A DNA stretch of 64,000 bases from an uncultured Clostridium sp. Its GTDB lineage: Bacteria; Bacillota; Clostridia; Lachnospirales; Lachnospiraceae. Position 1 is the first letter of the stretch. Every line of letters begins with the position of its first letter. This document shows positions 32,763 to 40,892 of this stretch, one piece after another. Made by a program: the position numbers and the translations under genes. The DNA is taken from positions 1-64,000 of the forward strand of contig URFM01000007.1 in NCBI GenBank assembly GCA_900547035.1, read 5' to 3'. The notes beneath the pieces are model-generated. The model made no database searches. It had not been told where the DNA came from and saw only the letters and a program-made list of their open reading frames with translations.

Positions 32763-33209
32763 TTAGCATAAAGCTTTTTCATTCTCTTCAAACAGCTTAT
32801 CATTGATTTCGTCCAACGGCGTATGATGAACGATGCCGTGGTAAATGATTGCCTCACGCCGGATACGCGGGTAAAGCTGCGCGTAAGCCGCCTCCTTCAA
32901 CAGCCGCTGTGTTTCGTCAATCGTCAACTCCATACCGATGCACAGGCACAGCAACTTGTCCCTGGATGGCTTGCGCCTTCCGGAAAATAACTGGTGGAGA
33001 TACACCTCACTCATGCTGGCACGGCGTGCCAGTTCTGCCTTTGAAATGTTCTGATGATCATAGAGTTCTGAGAGCAGTTCGGTAATACTGCGATCAACGA
33101 AATAGGGCTGGTTTTCCTTAATATAGGAGTCAATATCAGATTCCACCATCAACTCCTGACTCAAATCGTCCGTACTTTTCTCGTCCGTAATACTCACCTT
33201 CTTCCCCAT
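32763..33209 (-). CDS. XRE-type helix-turn-helix regulator of the receptor-kinase locus
   Basis: 148 residues. After an acidic N-terminal helix (STDDLSQELMVESDIDSYIKEN) comes an XRE helix-turn-helix: NISKAELARRASMSEVYLHQLFSGRRKPSRDKLLCLCIGM. The tail ends DEINDKLFEENE. This clostridial XRE type is, from my knowledge of the family, often found beside a small soluble Ser/Thr kinase of the kind encoded at 59269. Here the two stand at opposite ends of the 26-kb array. Its own promoter and the promoter of the first array gene share a 50-bp element. It is therefore the best candidate for controlling both (inference). Confidence 0.88.
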   Translation of the reverse strand: MGKKVSITDEKSTDDLSQELMVESDIDSYIKENQPYFVDRSITELLSELYDHQNISKAELARRASMSEVYLHQLFSGRRKPSRDKLLCLCIGMELTIDETQRLLKEAAYAQLYPRIRREAIIYHGIVHHTPLDEINDKLFEENEKALC

Positions 33210-33218
33210 TTTACCTTA

Positions 33219-33268
33219 TATTTTACGAAATTTTGCAGAAGGATACAATATTCTGGCTGCATAGTATT
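33219..33268 (-). promoter_or_regulatory. Shared 50-bp promoter element, copy 1 (XRE promoter)
   Basis: It matches 59191-59240 at 42 of 50 positions without gaps. On the minus strand it contains TTGTAT (33248-33243), a 17-base spacer and TAAAAT (33225-33220), then the XRE start at 33209 with almost no leader. The conserved stretch AATACTATGCAG lies upstream of the -35, where an activator would bind. Confidence 0.75.
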
Positions 33269-33275
33269 TCTCGCA

Positions 33276-34775
33276 TTAAAACATAAGGCGGAAGGTCTGT
33301 CCGGCTATCGTAATCCGGTCGCCGCTGCGCAGCGCCTGACGCTTTAAGGCCGGCTGGTCGTTTACCAGCACCTGAAGCTGAGGAACCAGTGGTTCCACGT
33401 AAACACGGCTGTTTTCTATAAAAATCCGCAACGCCCGGGGAGGAATTTTCTCCTCTGAAAGAACAATATCACAGGAGTCAGATCCACCTGCGATCAGCTC
33501 TTTTGTTAAGGAAAACTCTTTCCGCCGTGAAATCAGTATCCCATCCGGATCGTCCAACCGCACAAAAATGCCCTCCGGATATTCTTTTGGGATCTCCTGC
33601 AAAGGAGTTTGGATTCGTTCAGCCCGCTTTCTTCTGTTAATCAGATACAGGATTATTACAATTGCCAAAACGGCCGCAACGCCTGCTGCAATCCATACGG
33701 CACCGCCTTTTTCCCGGGCCGCGGCGGACTTTGTTTCTCCGCTTCCCGACTGAAGCGCTGAGTTTTCAGATGTCTCCTGGCTGCTTTGAGACGAATCGGA
33801 CGGCGTTCCCTCTGCAGACGACTCTGTCTGGCTCTCTCCCTCTGCCTGCGCCTCTCCGGACAACGGAATATCCACGTTCGCCTCGCCTTTACATAAAAGG
33901 GTTCCTCCGGAAGCGAAGGTAAAAGAGACCGGCTCATCTTCGCCGCTCGCTGCACAGCCAGTCAGATCAAATCCCACAACCATCAACTCACCGCCTGCCT
34001 CAGACAGTTCATCGGCTGCTGCCGCCGGGGCCAGACTCTCTCCCGCAACCTGATGCATTCCGCCGGAAGCTTCGGTCAGCTCTCCCAGCTTCTCCAAAGC
34101 GGCTGCATCGCTTCCCATCCCCAGGGAATGAAGCATCACATCGGAACGTTTTATCCGGTCCAGCAGTTCTTCAAAAGGGATTCCCCCCTGAGGGTCATAC
34201 TGTACCGCATCCGTAATGACAATCATGCTTCGGAGCTCGTTTCCTTGACGGGGCAGACTTTCAAAATAATCCAAAGCGCTGTTCATACAGGTATGAAGCC
34301 GGGTTACGTCTTCATCAAAAGGAAGGGCAGCGATCTGCTCCGCCATAGTCTCAGCCGGAATGTCCTCATTTATGATCTGAAAACTGTCTCCCAAAGTAGC
34401 CAGGATAAACCGGGTATTCTCTCCGCTGCTTTTCACCAGCTGGCTGCAAAATTCCTCCAATTGTCCGCGAAATGGAGGCATCGAAGTGGAATTATCCACC
34501 AGAAGCAGATAGGTGATGGGAAATCCCGCCTGCCGTACCGTTTCCAAGCGGGTGGAAGTCCCAAATGACTGGCTCCCGATTTTCGCCTCCACCTGGGTCA
34601 CAGGCCGGTCAATTCCATCCAGTTTCACATAGGTATACAATGTATTTTCATAGACGAACACCCGCACCGGCTGGGCACTTGCCGCAGCCAGAGCCTGTCC
34701 GCAGCACATAACCGCCATCAGACAGGCAGCGGCCCAGCACATGATTCCTTTTAAAACCTTCTGTTTCACGCTCAT
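33276..34775 (-). CDS. Membrane vWA protein with cytoplasmic FHA domain
   Basis: 499 residues. The signal peptide spans 1-31. An extracellular von Willebrand A domain (about 85-270) has the MIDAS motif LLVDNSTSM and a later Asp in VITDAVQYD. A low-complexity Ser/Glu/Gly linker follows. One membrane helix lies near 355-378 (GGAVWIAAGVAAVLAIVIIL) with a basic stop. The C-terminal FHA domain (about 400-499) has IAGGSDSCDIVL and RALRIFIENSRVYVEPL. The FHA side faces the cytoplasm and could bind phosphothreonine made by the array kinases, while the vWA side would bind a metal-dependent partner outside. It is the last gene of the operon and overlaps the PP2C gene by four bases. Confidence 0.88.
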   Translation of the reverse strand: MSVKQKVLKGIMCWAAACLMAVMCCGQALAAASAQPVRVFVYENTLYTYVKLDGIDRPVTQVEAKIGSQSFGTSTRLETVRQAGFPITYLLLVDNSTSMPPFRGQLEEFCSQLVKSSGENTRFILATLGDSFQIINEDIPAETMAEQIAALPFDEDVTRLHTCMNSALDYFESLPRQGNELRSMIVITDAVQYDPQGGIPFEELLDRIKRSDVMLHSLGMGSDAAALEKLGELTEASGGMHQVAGESLAPAAAADELSEAGGELMVVGFDLTGCAASGEDEPVSFTFASGGTLLCKGEANVDIPLSGEAQAEGESQTESSAEGTPSDSSQSSQETSENSALQSGSGETKSAAAREKGGAVWIAAGVAAVLAIVIILYLINRRKRAERIQTPLQEIPKEYPEGIFVRLDDPDGILISRRKEFSLTKELIAGGSDSCDIVLSEEKIPPRALRIFIENSRVYVEPLVPQLQVLVNDQPALKRQALRSGDRITIAGQTFRLMF

Positions 34776-35497
34776 TCCTCCTCCACAAAAACTGCAATCA
34801 CGGAAAAGTTGTCATTTCCGGGCGGCGTCCGGCGAATCTGCCGCAGCAGCATCAGCTGAACCCACTGGGCGGGCGTCTCCGCCTTTAAAAGATCCGCCTG
34901 TATTTCTTCCTGGTAGACGTACTCCCAGAAGCCGTCGGAACACAGGAGAAACGCATCCCCGGGCTTTAGCTCTGCCTGCCCGGTTTCCGGCTGGCAGGAG
35001 GCTTTTCCCAGCACCCGCAAAAGGCTGGAACGGTCATCGTCGTGGTAGACGTCCATATAGGAAATCTCCCCTCCCAGATATTTCATGTAGGTAACCGAGT
35101 GGTCGCGGGTCGCAAAGACCAGCTGGCCATCTGAGAAACGGTAAAGGCGGGAGTCTCCCACATGAGCCCAGAAGGCCAGGTCTCCCTCCAGGGCCAGGGC
35201 CACCGCCGTTGTCTTCATATCTTCCCGGCCCGGAACCTTCTGCCCCTCCAACACCAGCCGGTTGGCCTCCTCCAGCTGCCCTTTCAGCGTTTCGATGTCC
35301 AGGGTCTCTGCTCCGGCGCAGCCCGCCCAAATGGCCTGGGCGGCAAGGCCGGAAGCCACCTCGCCGCTGCTGTGTCCGCCCAGACCGTCTGCCAGCACGA
35401 AAACTCCCCTTCTATTTTGAAGGCCGCAGCAGATGCTGTCCTCGTTATTCGGACGTCCTCCCTTGTTGGTATAGGCGTAATAGGAAATTTTCATCAT
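34772..35497 (-). CDS. PP2C-family Ser/Thr protein phosphatase
   Basis: 241 residues, a soluble bacterial PP2C. The metal-binding residues are in GRPNNEDSI, VLADGLGGHSSG, WAHVGDSRLYRF, TRDHSVT, LLCSDGFWEYV and GNDNFSV. All standard motifs are present, so it should be active with Mn2+ or Mg2+. It presumably reverses phosphorylation by the array kinases. Start and stop overlap both neighbours by four bases (ATGA), tying its translation to the protease-FHA and vWA-FHA genes. Confidence 0.95.
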   Translation of the reverse strand: MMKISYYAYTNKGGRPNNEDSICCGLQNRRGVFVLADGLGGHSSGEVASGLAAQAIWAGCAGAETLDIETLKGQLEEANRLVLEGQKVPGREDMKTTAVALALEGDLAFWAHVGDSRLYRFSDGQLVFATRDHSVTYMKYLGGEISYMDVYHDDDRSSLLRVLGKASCQPETGQAELKPGDAFLLCSDGFWEYVYQEEIQADLLKAETPAQWVQLMLLRQIRRTPPGNDNFSVIAVFVEEE

Positions 35498-36735
35498 GCT
35501 TCCATCTCCAGATAGATTGTGTTGTCCGCCTCGCCCAGATAGATGGAGCTGTTAGGCGGCAGTTTCACCGGCGTGTTCGGCGCAATGCGCTGCCCGTTCA
35601 TCAGGAATGTTCCGTAGGTGGAATTCAGATCCGTTACAATAAACATCTGCTCCTGCTCGTCAAAATACACCTGACAATGCCTGGAACTGACCCCCGGCGT
35701 TCCGTCCTGGAAAACCAGACGGCAGGTTGCGGGATCGCGGCCAATCTGCACCGGCTGGTGATGCAGCTGTACCACCATTCCCCCGTGCTGGGCAGCCATA
35801 GAGCGCAGTACCGGCGATCCCTTTTTGTCCGGGGTCTCTTCCTGAACCGGAGAAGCAGGAGCCTCGGGGGCGGCCGCAGCTTTTTTCTTCTTTCCCATCA
35901 CCACAACCAATACGACGATTACCACAATCACAGCCGCCCCTGCGCCTGCATACAACGCCGCCGGAATGCCCTCCGCTTCATAAAGGCTGTATGGGATGTT
36001 ATTCCGGTCCAGGAGGAATTTTACTTCACTGGAGCTTACGGCGTAAAACAGATTCTGGTCCAGTTTCGAACCTGCGGTGCTGATTCCGATCACGGCTCCG
36101 TCCCCGTCGATCAGGGGGCCGCCGGAGTTTCCGCCGCTTAAAGCCGCATCCGTCTGAATTAATTCCCTTCCTGTACCGCTCTCTGTCAGGAAACGTCCGA
36201 TGCTTCCTGTGGTAACCGTGGCATCTCCCTGGCTGGCGGAGGTAACTGCCTGAACCGTAACGTCAGCCGCCAGAGGATATCCCACTGCGTATACCTCGCT
36301 GCCCAAAGAGTCTTCTTCTGGAGCGCGAAGCCGCAGAGGTACACGTTTATCTGTAGGTTCCGCCAGCTTTAAGACCGCCACATCCTTTGCGGCATCATAC
36401 ACCACCAGGTAGGCCTCCTGCTGATCGTTTTCATCAAACATGACATACAGTTCTCCGCCCCCAAGGGCTTCTCCAGCCAGAATATAATCTTCAATCACAT
36501 GGCAGTTGGTGATAATGTACTCCGGGTTCTGCCCCTCTTCTCCTACAAAAAATCCGGTTCCTCTCCAATACTGCATCGTTCCGCTGCTGTCAGGGGCGCC
36601 GGAATAAAGAAGCACCACGCCGTCCAGCACGCTCTGGTCAAAGTCGGCAAAGGCCGGCACGGCCATGGCCAGGGTCATCAGCAGCACCAGCGCTCCGGTT
36701 TTCACAGCCGCAGCTATCTTTCGAAATCTTTTCAT
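35494..36735 (-). CDS. Membrane trypsin-like serine protease with cytoplasmic FHA domain
   Basis: 413 residues from ATG 36735, chosen because GGAGAGG precedes it. The signal peptide is MKRFRKIAAAVKTGALVLLM and on to AFA. The extracytoplasmic HtrA/trypsin-like domain has catalytic His in YIITNCHVIED, Asp in DAAKDVAVLKL and Ser in LSGGNSGGPLID. The membrane helix near residue 265-285 (AGAGAAVIVVIVVLVVVMG) is followed by lysines. The C-terminal FHA domain has IGRDPATCRLVF, GVSSRHCQVYFD and DLNSTYGTFLMNG. The design couples a cytoplasmic phosphothreonine reader to an external protease. No PDZ domain is present, unlike HtrA. Confidence 0.92.
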   Translation of the reverse strand: MKRFRKIAAAVKTGALVLLMTLAMAVPAFADFDQSVLDGVVLLYSGAPDSSGTMQYWRGTGFFVGEEGQNPEYIITNCHVIEDYILAGEALGGGELYVMFDENDQQEAYLVVYDAAKDVAVLKLAEPTDKRVPLRLRAPEEDSLGSEVYAVGYPLAADVTVQAVTSASQGDATVTTGSIGRFLTESGTGRELIQTDAALSGGNSGGPLIDGDGAVIGISTAGSKLDQNLFYAVSSSEVKFLLDRNNIPYSLYEAEGIPAALYAGAGAAVIVVIVVLVVVMGKKKKAAAAPEAPASPVQEETPDKKGSPVLRSMAAQHGGMVVQLHHQPVQIGRDPATCRLVFQDGTPGVSSRHCQVYFDEQEQMFIVTDLNSTYGTFLMNGQRIAPNTPVKLPPNSSIYLGEADNTIYLEMEA

Positions 36736-36793
36736 CACAATTTTCCTCTCCTTTTTCATTCTTTCATCCGCGCTCAGGCGGGATTTCACTTCA

Positions 36794-37675
36794 TCAGCAG
36801 GCGATCATCACGCCGGTATAATTGTCCTGTTCCGGAATCTGTTTTTCCAGAACCATGGTTTCCAGAAGCGCGCAGCCCTCATCCGGCGGCAGGGACATGG
36901 CCTCCAACAGCTCCGGCGGGCTTAAAACTCCGCTGATGCCGTCCGAGCACAGAAGGATCACGTCTCCCGGTTTGAGAATCCATGGCCGCAAATTCAGATC
37001 CACCTCCTTTAAATGGTCGATTCCCACAAATGAGGTCAGCCTTCTGGCATCCGCATCACTTTGGGCCCTGGTCTTGTCAATGGTCTCCTCCTCCAGTTCT
37101 CTGGCATACAGCTGATTCAGGTAGGTATGTTCCCGGTTCAGCTGGAACACGCCTCCTCCCCGCTTGAGGAAAATGGCGCTGTCCCCCACACTGAGCCAAT
37201 GCATCTGATTCTCCCATATATGGACTGCGGTCAGGGTTGTACCGCTGGCTCCCTGTGACCGTGAAAACACCTGGTCACTGGCAGCGAACGCCCCGCCATA
37301 AAGCCACTCCGGAGGGGTCTGCCGTCTATCCCATCCGGAAAAGCGATCCAGCAGCACATCTACCGCCAGCTGGCTGGCCGCCTTTCCATCCGCCATTCCT
37401 CCCATGCCGTCTGCCACCATGGCCAAAAGCCCCTGACTGCGCCGCCGCTCAGGATCCGAGGAATTTAGAACGGCAAAGGAATCCTCCTGCTGCTCCCTGT
37501 CCCCCACTCCCTGAATATTTCCCACCTGAATGCGGATTTCCTCCGAATATTCCTCCTCCGCCTCATAGGCCTGCTGGGCTTGTGTCCCGGCCCCGGATTC
37601 CTCCTGGACGTTTCCATCCGTCGGGAAAGGATCTGAGGGCTTTGAGCGTCCAAAGAGCCTTTTCAATAGTCCCAT
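36794..37675 (-). CDS. PP2C-family Ser/Thr protein phosphatase with N-terminal extension
   Basis: 293 residues from ATG 37675, chosen because AGGAGG lies ten bases upstream and the start overlaps the FHA gene stop (TGATG). The first 50 residues are an acidic, Gln/Glu-rich extension. The PP2C core follows: GVGDREQQEDSF, MVADGMGGMADG, HWLSVGDSAIFL, REHTYLNQL, ILLCSDGISGVL and QDNYTGVMIA. All metal ligands are kept. It is the second phosphatase of the operon and differs clearly in sequence from the one at 34772, so it is not a recent duplicate. Confidence 0.94.
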   Translation of the reverse strand: MGLLKRLFGRSKPSDPFPTDGNVQEESGAGTQAQQAYEAEEEYSEEIRIQVGNIQGVGDREQQEDSFAVLNSSDPERRRSQGLLAMVADGMGGMADGKAASQLAVDVLLDRFSGWDRRQTPPEWLYGGAFAASDQVFSRSQGASGTTLTAVHIWENQMHWLSVGDSAIFLKRGGGVFQLNREHTYLNQLYARELEEETIDKTRAQSDADARRLTSFVGIDHLKEVDLNLRPWILKPGDVILLCSDGISGVLSPPELLEAMSLPPDEGCALLETMVLEKQIPEQDNYTGVMIAC

Positions 37676-38400
37676 CAGTTCTGATCCTCCTCTTTTTTCC
37701 ATGTAAAATGCTCACCGCACAGAGGAACGAAAACCAGCTTGGTCTCCCCAAAGTCAATGAGATCATATGCCTTCAGGGGCATAGGGGAAAATACTTCCTC
37801 ATCATTTAAGTAGATGATGTTGCGCCCCTCCCCCGGAAGAAGATTGAAGCGGTTGTTCTTTTCACTGTAGCTGATCTTCGCGTGATTTTCCGAGGAGATC
37901 TTCAAATCCCCGGTAATCACAATATCCATCCGGTCTCCCCGGCCGATGGAATTGATGCCGCCCCGGATGGTATAGCTCTTTCCTCTGCTGGGGCCCTCCA
38001 CGCAGGCCAGCCAGCCCACCACCGGGTCAAATCCCATCTTGGCCTGCATCATTCCTACGGTTTTCCCGCCTTCCGCCACTGTTACGCCATGGGACGGGGC
38101 AAATCCGCCGTTTCCATAGTCCCTCGGGGGCATGGTTTTCTGGGGCGCGGTAACGGACATGCCGGATAAGGGAGCCGTTTTCGCCGGGGCCGTCACTGGG
38201 CGGCTTAAAGGCGCTGTCCGGTTCTCTCCTGTAACCGGCCGCCCGGATACAGGGGCCGTCCGAAACGGGTCAATGGCCCGGATGGGGGTGGTATGCCTGG
38301 CGGCGGTTACCGTAATCTTTTGATTTCCATTGCAGTAAGGGCATGCGGGATATTTGTCCGGATCGTACAAATGTCCCCGCCCACATTCAATTTGTGCCAT
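37675..38400 (-). CDS. FHA-domain protein with zinc-binding N-terminus and TAP-rich linker
   Basis: 241 residues, soluble. The N-terminus CGRGHLYDPDKYPACPYC looks like a small zinc-binding knuckle. Residues about 35-95 form a disordered linker in which RTAP, KTAP and VTAP units recur, offering several threonine-proline sites. The C-terminal FHA domain (about 125-235) has SIGRGDRMDIVI, KISSENHAKISY and the INLNDE-like NIIYLNDEEVF. The linker could be phosphorylated by the kinases and read by this or the neighbouring FHA domains. The gene lies directly after the last array kinase and overlaps the PP2C start. Confidence 0.88.
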   Translation of the reverse strand: MAQIECGRGHLYDPDKYPACPYCNGNQKITVTAARHTTPIRAIDPFRTAPVSGRPVTGENRTAPLSRPVTAPAKTAPLSGMSVTAPQKTMPPRDYGNGGFAPSHGVTVAEGGKTVGMMQAKMGFDPVVGWLACVEGPSRGKSYTIRGGINSIGRGDRMDIVITGDLKISSENHAKISYSEKNNRFNLLPGEGRNIIYLNDEEVFSPMPLKAYDLIDFGETKLVFVPLCGEHFTWKKEEDQN

Positions 38401-38477
38401 AATAATTCCTCCTTATCATTTCTTTTATCTTTAACATCTTCTGATGGTTCTCTCATCCTGTTACGGCCTTCCCGTCC

Positions 38478-40871
38478 CTAATCGATCTGGATACGTTCCA
38501 CCTGGGTCAGGGAAGAAGTATCAAGCTGCTGCCGGGTTGCTGAGATACTCAGATCCGTTAATTCCGGCAGGGCGCTTAAGGGCGTCAGATCCGTAATGGA
38601 ACCGGCGTTGTGAATGGTCAAAGACCGCAGGTTTTTTAAGCCGGACAGGGGCGTCAAGTCGCTTACATGGGAGTTGCGGATGGTCAGGGACGTCAGGTTT
38701 TCCAGGCCAGCCAAAGGGGCCAGGGAGGTGTACTCCACATTGCCGGAAGTGGGGCCGAAGCCGCCGTTTTCTAAGTCCAGTTGGGTCAGTTCTTTCAGAC
38801 CGGCCAGGGGCCCTAAATCTATGGCATTGGCGCCGGTATTCAGAATCCTTAAATATTTCATGTTGGCCAGAGGCATCAAATCCAGCGCTACCGTGCCGTC
38901 CCCGCCGGGAACGATCAGTTCCTCCATGTTCGTCAGGCCGGACAGGGAGGCCAGATCCGTATTGTAGGAACTATACCCTGAAATGCGAAACCGCAGCGCC
39001 CGCAGATTGGTCAGGTCCTTTAGGCTGGATAAATCCCGGACAAAGGTACTGCCCGCGTCGTCGGCGATCTCCAACATTTCCAGATTGGCCATCCCTTCCA
39101 GTCCCGATAAACTCTGAAGGCCATAGGTATCAAGATTCAGTTCTTTTAAATGGGTCAGGCCCTTTAATGCCGTCAAATCCGCCGTCAGAACGGTTCCGGA
39201 GAGCTTCAGCCGGGTCAGCCCCGTCATGCCGGAACAGAAGGACAAATCCTCCAAATCCGTCACCACCAGCACCAGGTTTTCCATCTGGGACATGCTGGCC
39301 AGGGGGCTGAAATCTTTTATCTCATTCACAGGCGGATTCTCTCTCCAATCTCCGGAGATGGAAAGTTCTTTCATATTCGTCAGCCCCGCCAAAGGGGACA
39401 GGTCGCGAATCCTGGAAGGAAGGGGCAGGCTCAGTTTTTCTAAGGAAGTCAGGCCGGACAGGGGGGACAAATCGGAAATTTCCTCATTCCCCTCCAGATC
39501 CAGGCCCTTTAAATTCGTCATCTGGGCCAGATTTACCAAATCCCCGTCGGTTAATCCCTTCCCGGACAGATCCAGCTCTGTTTCCGCCGTGCTGTACTCC
39601 TCCCCGGCGATGGTCACCTTGGGAGCTTCTTCCACTGCCCTGTCTCCGGCTGCCCCTCCTCCATCCGCCTGAGCCGGCCCGCCGCCGGAGAGCTGGGAGG
39701 CCGGGCCCGCTCCTCTGCCGCCCAGGAAGGTTCCTGCGGCGAACACCAGCGCCACAGCCGCAGCCCCGGCCAGGATCAAAGGAAGGGGATTTTTCTTCTT
39801 CGCCGGAGCAGCTCCCTGGCTCGCCGGCTGGCCCGTTGTCTGGCCATCCCCTGCCTGGCCCTCGCCGCTTCCGACCTTCTGCCCTGGGGGCAGCTCCACC
39901 ACCTCCTGGCGCTCCAAGGCCTCCAGAAACTCCCCAGCCGTCTGGAACCGGCCCTCCGGCTGCACCGCCAGGCCCTTTAAGATGGCCCGCTCCAGATACA
40001 AGGGAATCTCCACCCCGGCCTGGGAAGGCGGCACCAGGTTATCGTGATCCAATCGCTCCAGGGATTCCGGAGGCAAATACCCGGTGATAGCTGCATAGAA
40101 ACAGGCGGCGCAGGAGTACACGTCGGTGTAGGGGCCCTGGCGTCCTCTGCGGATGTACTGCTCCTTGGGGGCGTAGCCCACCTTCAAGATCACATCCAGG
40201 CTCTTAGACTTATCTCCGATGCTGTACCGGGCGGAGCCGAAGTCCAGGAGCTTTACATTTCCGTCTTTTGTGATGTAGATGTTGTCCGGGGTCACATCCC
40301 GGTGAATGAAGCCTTCGGCGTGGACGGCAGTGAGAGCCCTCAGCACGGGAATCATCACATCCAAAGCCTCCTGCACGCTCACCTTCCCGCCAGCGTTGGC
40401 GATGTAGGTTTTAAAGGAGATTCCCTCGATGTAGTCCATGACGAAATAGGAAGTTCCGTTCTCGTCAAAGTAGTCCGTCACCCCGGCGATATTTGGCTGC
40501 CCCATGAATTTGGCCAGAATCCGGGCTTCTTCTTGAAAGCGTTCCTGTCCGTAAGCGAAATCATCCCTTTTTGCGGCGGTCATCATCGTAAGCGTTCTTC
40601 CGTCCATGCGGGCGGCCAGCTCTCCGGGCATATACTCCTTCACCGCCACACGGGCGGCTAACTTCTCATCCCAGGCCACATAGGTGATGCCGAATCCCCC
40701 TTGTCCCAGAACCCGGCCCACGGTGTAGCGGCTGTTGAGAACCGTCCCTGCTTTTAGGGCCATAGGGAATTTTTCCTGGTTTTCCGCCAGGTCAAAGCCG
40801 CAGTAAGGGCAGGAGCCCTCCGTCTGGGGCTTTTCCTGGAAGCAGTTGTAGCAAAGGTTCTTGCCGTTCAT
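38478..40871 (-). CDS. LRR receptor Ser/Thr kinase, array member 1
   Basis: 797 residues. The zinc ribbon uses Cys 7, 10, 21 and 24 (CYNC and CPYC). The kinase spans about 47-325: glycine loop LGQGGFGITY, Lys78, Glu in ERFQEEARI, HRDVTPDN (Asp192), DFG at 210-212 and APKEQY at 234. A linker and a membrane helix at about 361-384 follow. About 15 leucine-rich repeats of the 22-residue DLSPLxGLTxL type fill residues 425-797, predicted outside the cell. The kinase is of the MPGEL subtype. The first half of the ectodomain resembles members 2-4 and 6, and the last five repeats resemble member 7, so it looks like a recombinant. It is nearest to the effector genes. Confidence 0.93.
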   Translation of the reverse strand: MNGKNLCYNCFQEKPQTEGSCPYCGFDLAENQEKFPMALKAGTVLNSRYTVGRVLGQGGFGITYVAWDEKLAARVAVKEYMPGELAARMDGRTLTMMTAAKRDDFAYGQERFQEEARILAKFMGQPNIAGVTDYFDENGTSYFVMDYIEGISFKTYIANAGGKVSVQEALDVMIPVLRALTAVHAEGFIHRDVTPDNIYITKDGNVKLLDFGSARYSIGDKSKSLDVILKVGYAPKEQYIRRGRQGPYTDVYSCAACFYAAITGYLPPESLERLDHDNLVPPSQAGVEIPLYLERAILKGLAVQPEGRFQTAGEFLEALERQEVVELPPGQKVGSGEGQAGDGQTTGQPASQGAAPAKKKNPLPLILAGAAAVALVFAAGTFLGGRGAGPASQLSGGGPAQADGGGAAGDRAVEEAPKVTIAGEEYSTAETELDLSGKGLTDGDLVNLAQMTNLKGLDLEGNEEISDLSPLSGLTSLEKLSLPLPSRIRDLSPLAGLTNMKELSISGDWRENPPVNEIKDFSPLASMSQMENLVLVVTDLEDLSFCSGMTGLTRLKLSGTVLTADLTALKGLTHLKELNLDTYGLQSLSGLEGMANLEMLEIADDAGSTFVRDLSSLKDLTNLRALRFRISGYSSYNTDLASLSGLTNMEELIVPGGDGTVALDLMPLANMKYLRILNTGANAIDLGPLAGLKELTQLDLENGGFGPTSGNVEYTSLAPLAGLENLTSLTIRNSHVSDLTPLSGLKNLRSLTIHNAGSITDLTPLSALPELTDLSISATRQQLDTSSLTQVERIQID

Positions 40872-40892
40872 TTCAAATCTCCTTCCTGATGT

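Noticed and set aside
33276-38400. Canonical TerY-P tellurite-type system
   Set aside because: vWA, PP2C and kinase are present, but there are no TerD, TerC or TerB genes and the vWA protein is membrane-anchored with FHA; at most a distant thematic relation.
33276-38400. Regulatory module of a type VI or type VII secretion system
   Set aside because: FHA, PP2C and kinase genes accompany such systems, but no secretion ATPase, sheath, EssC or WXG100 gene is in the window.
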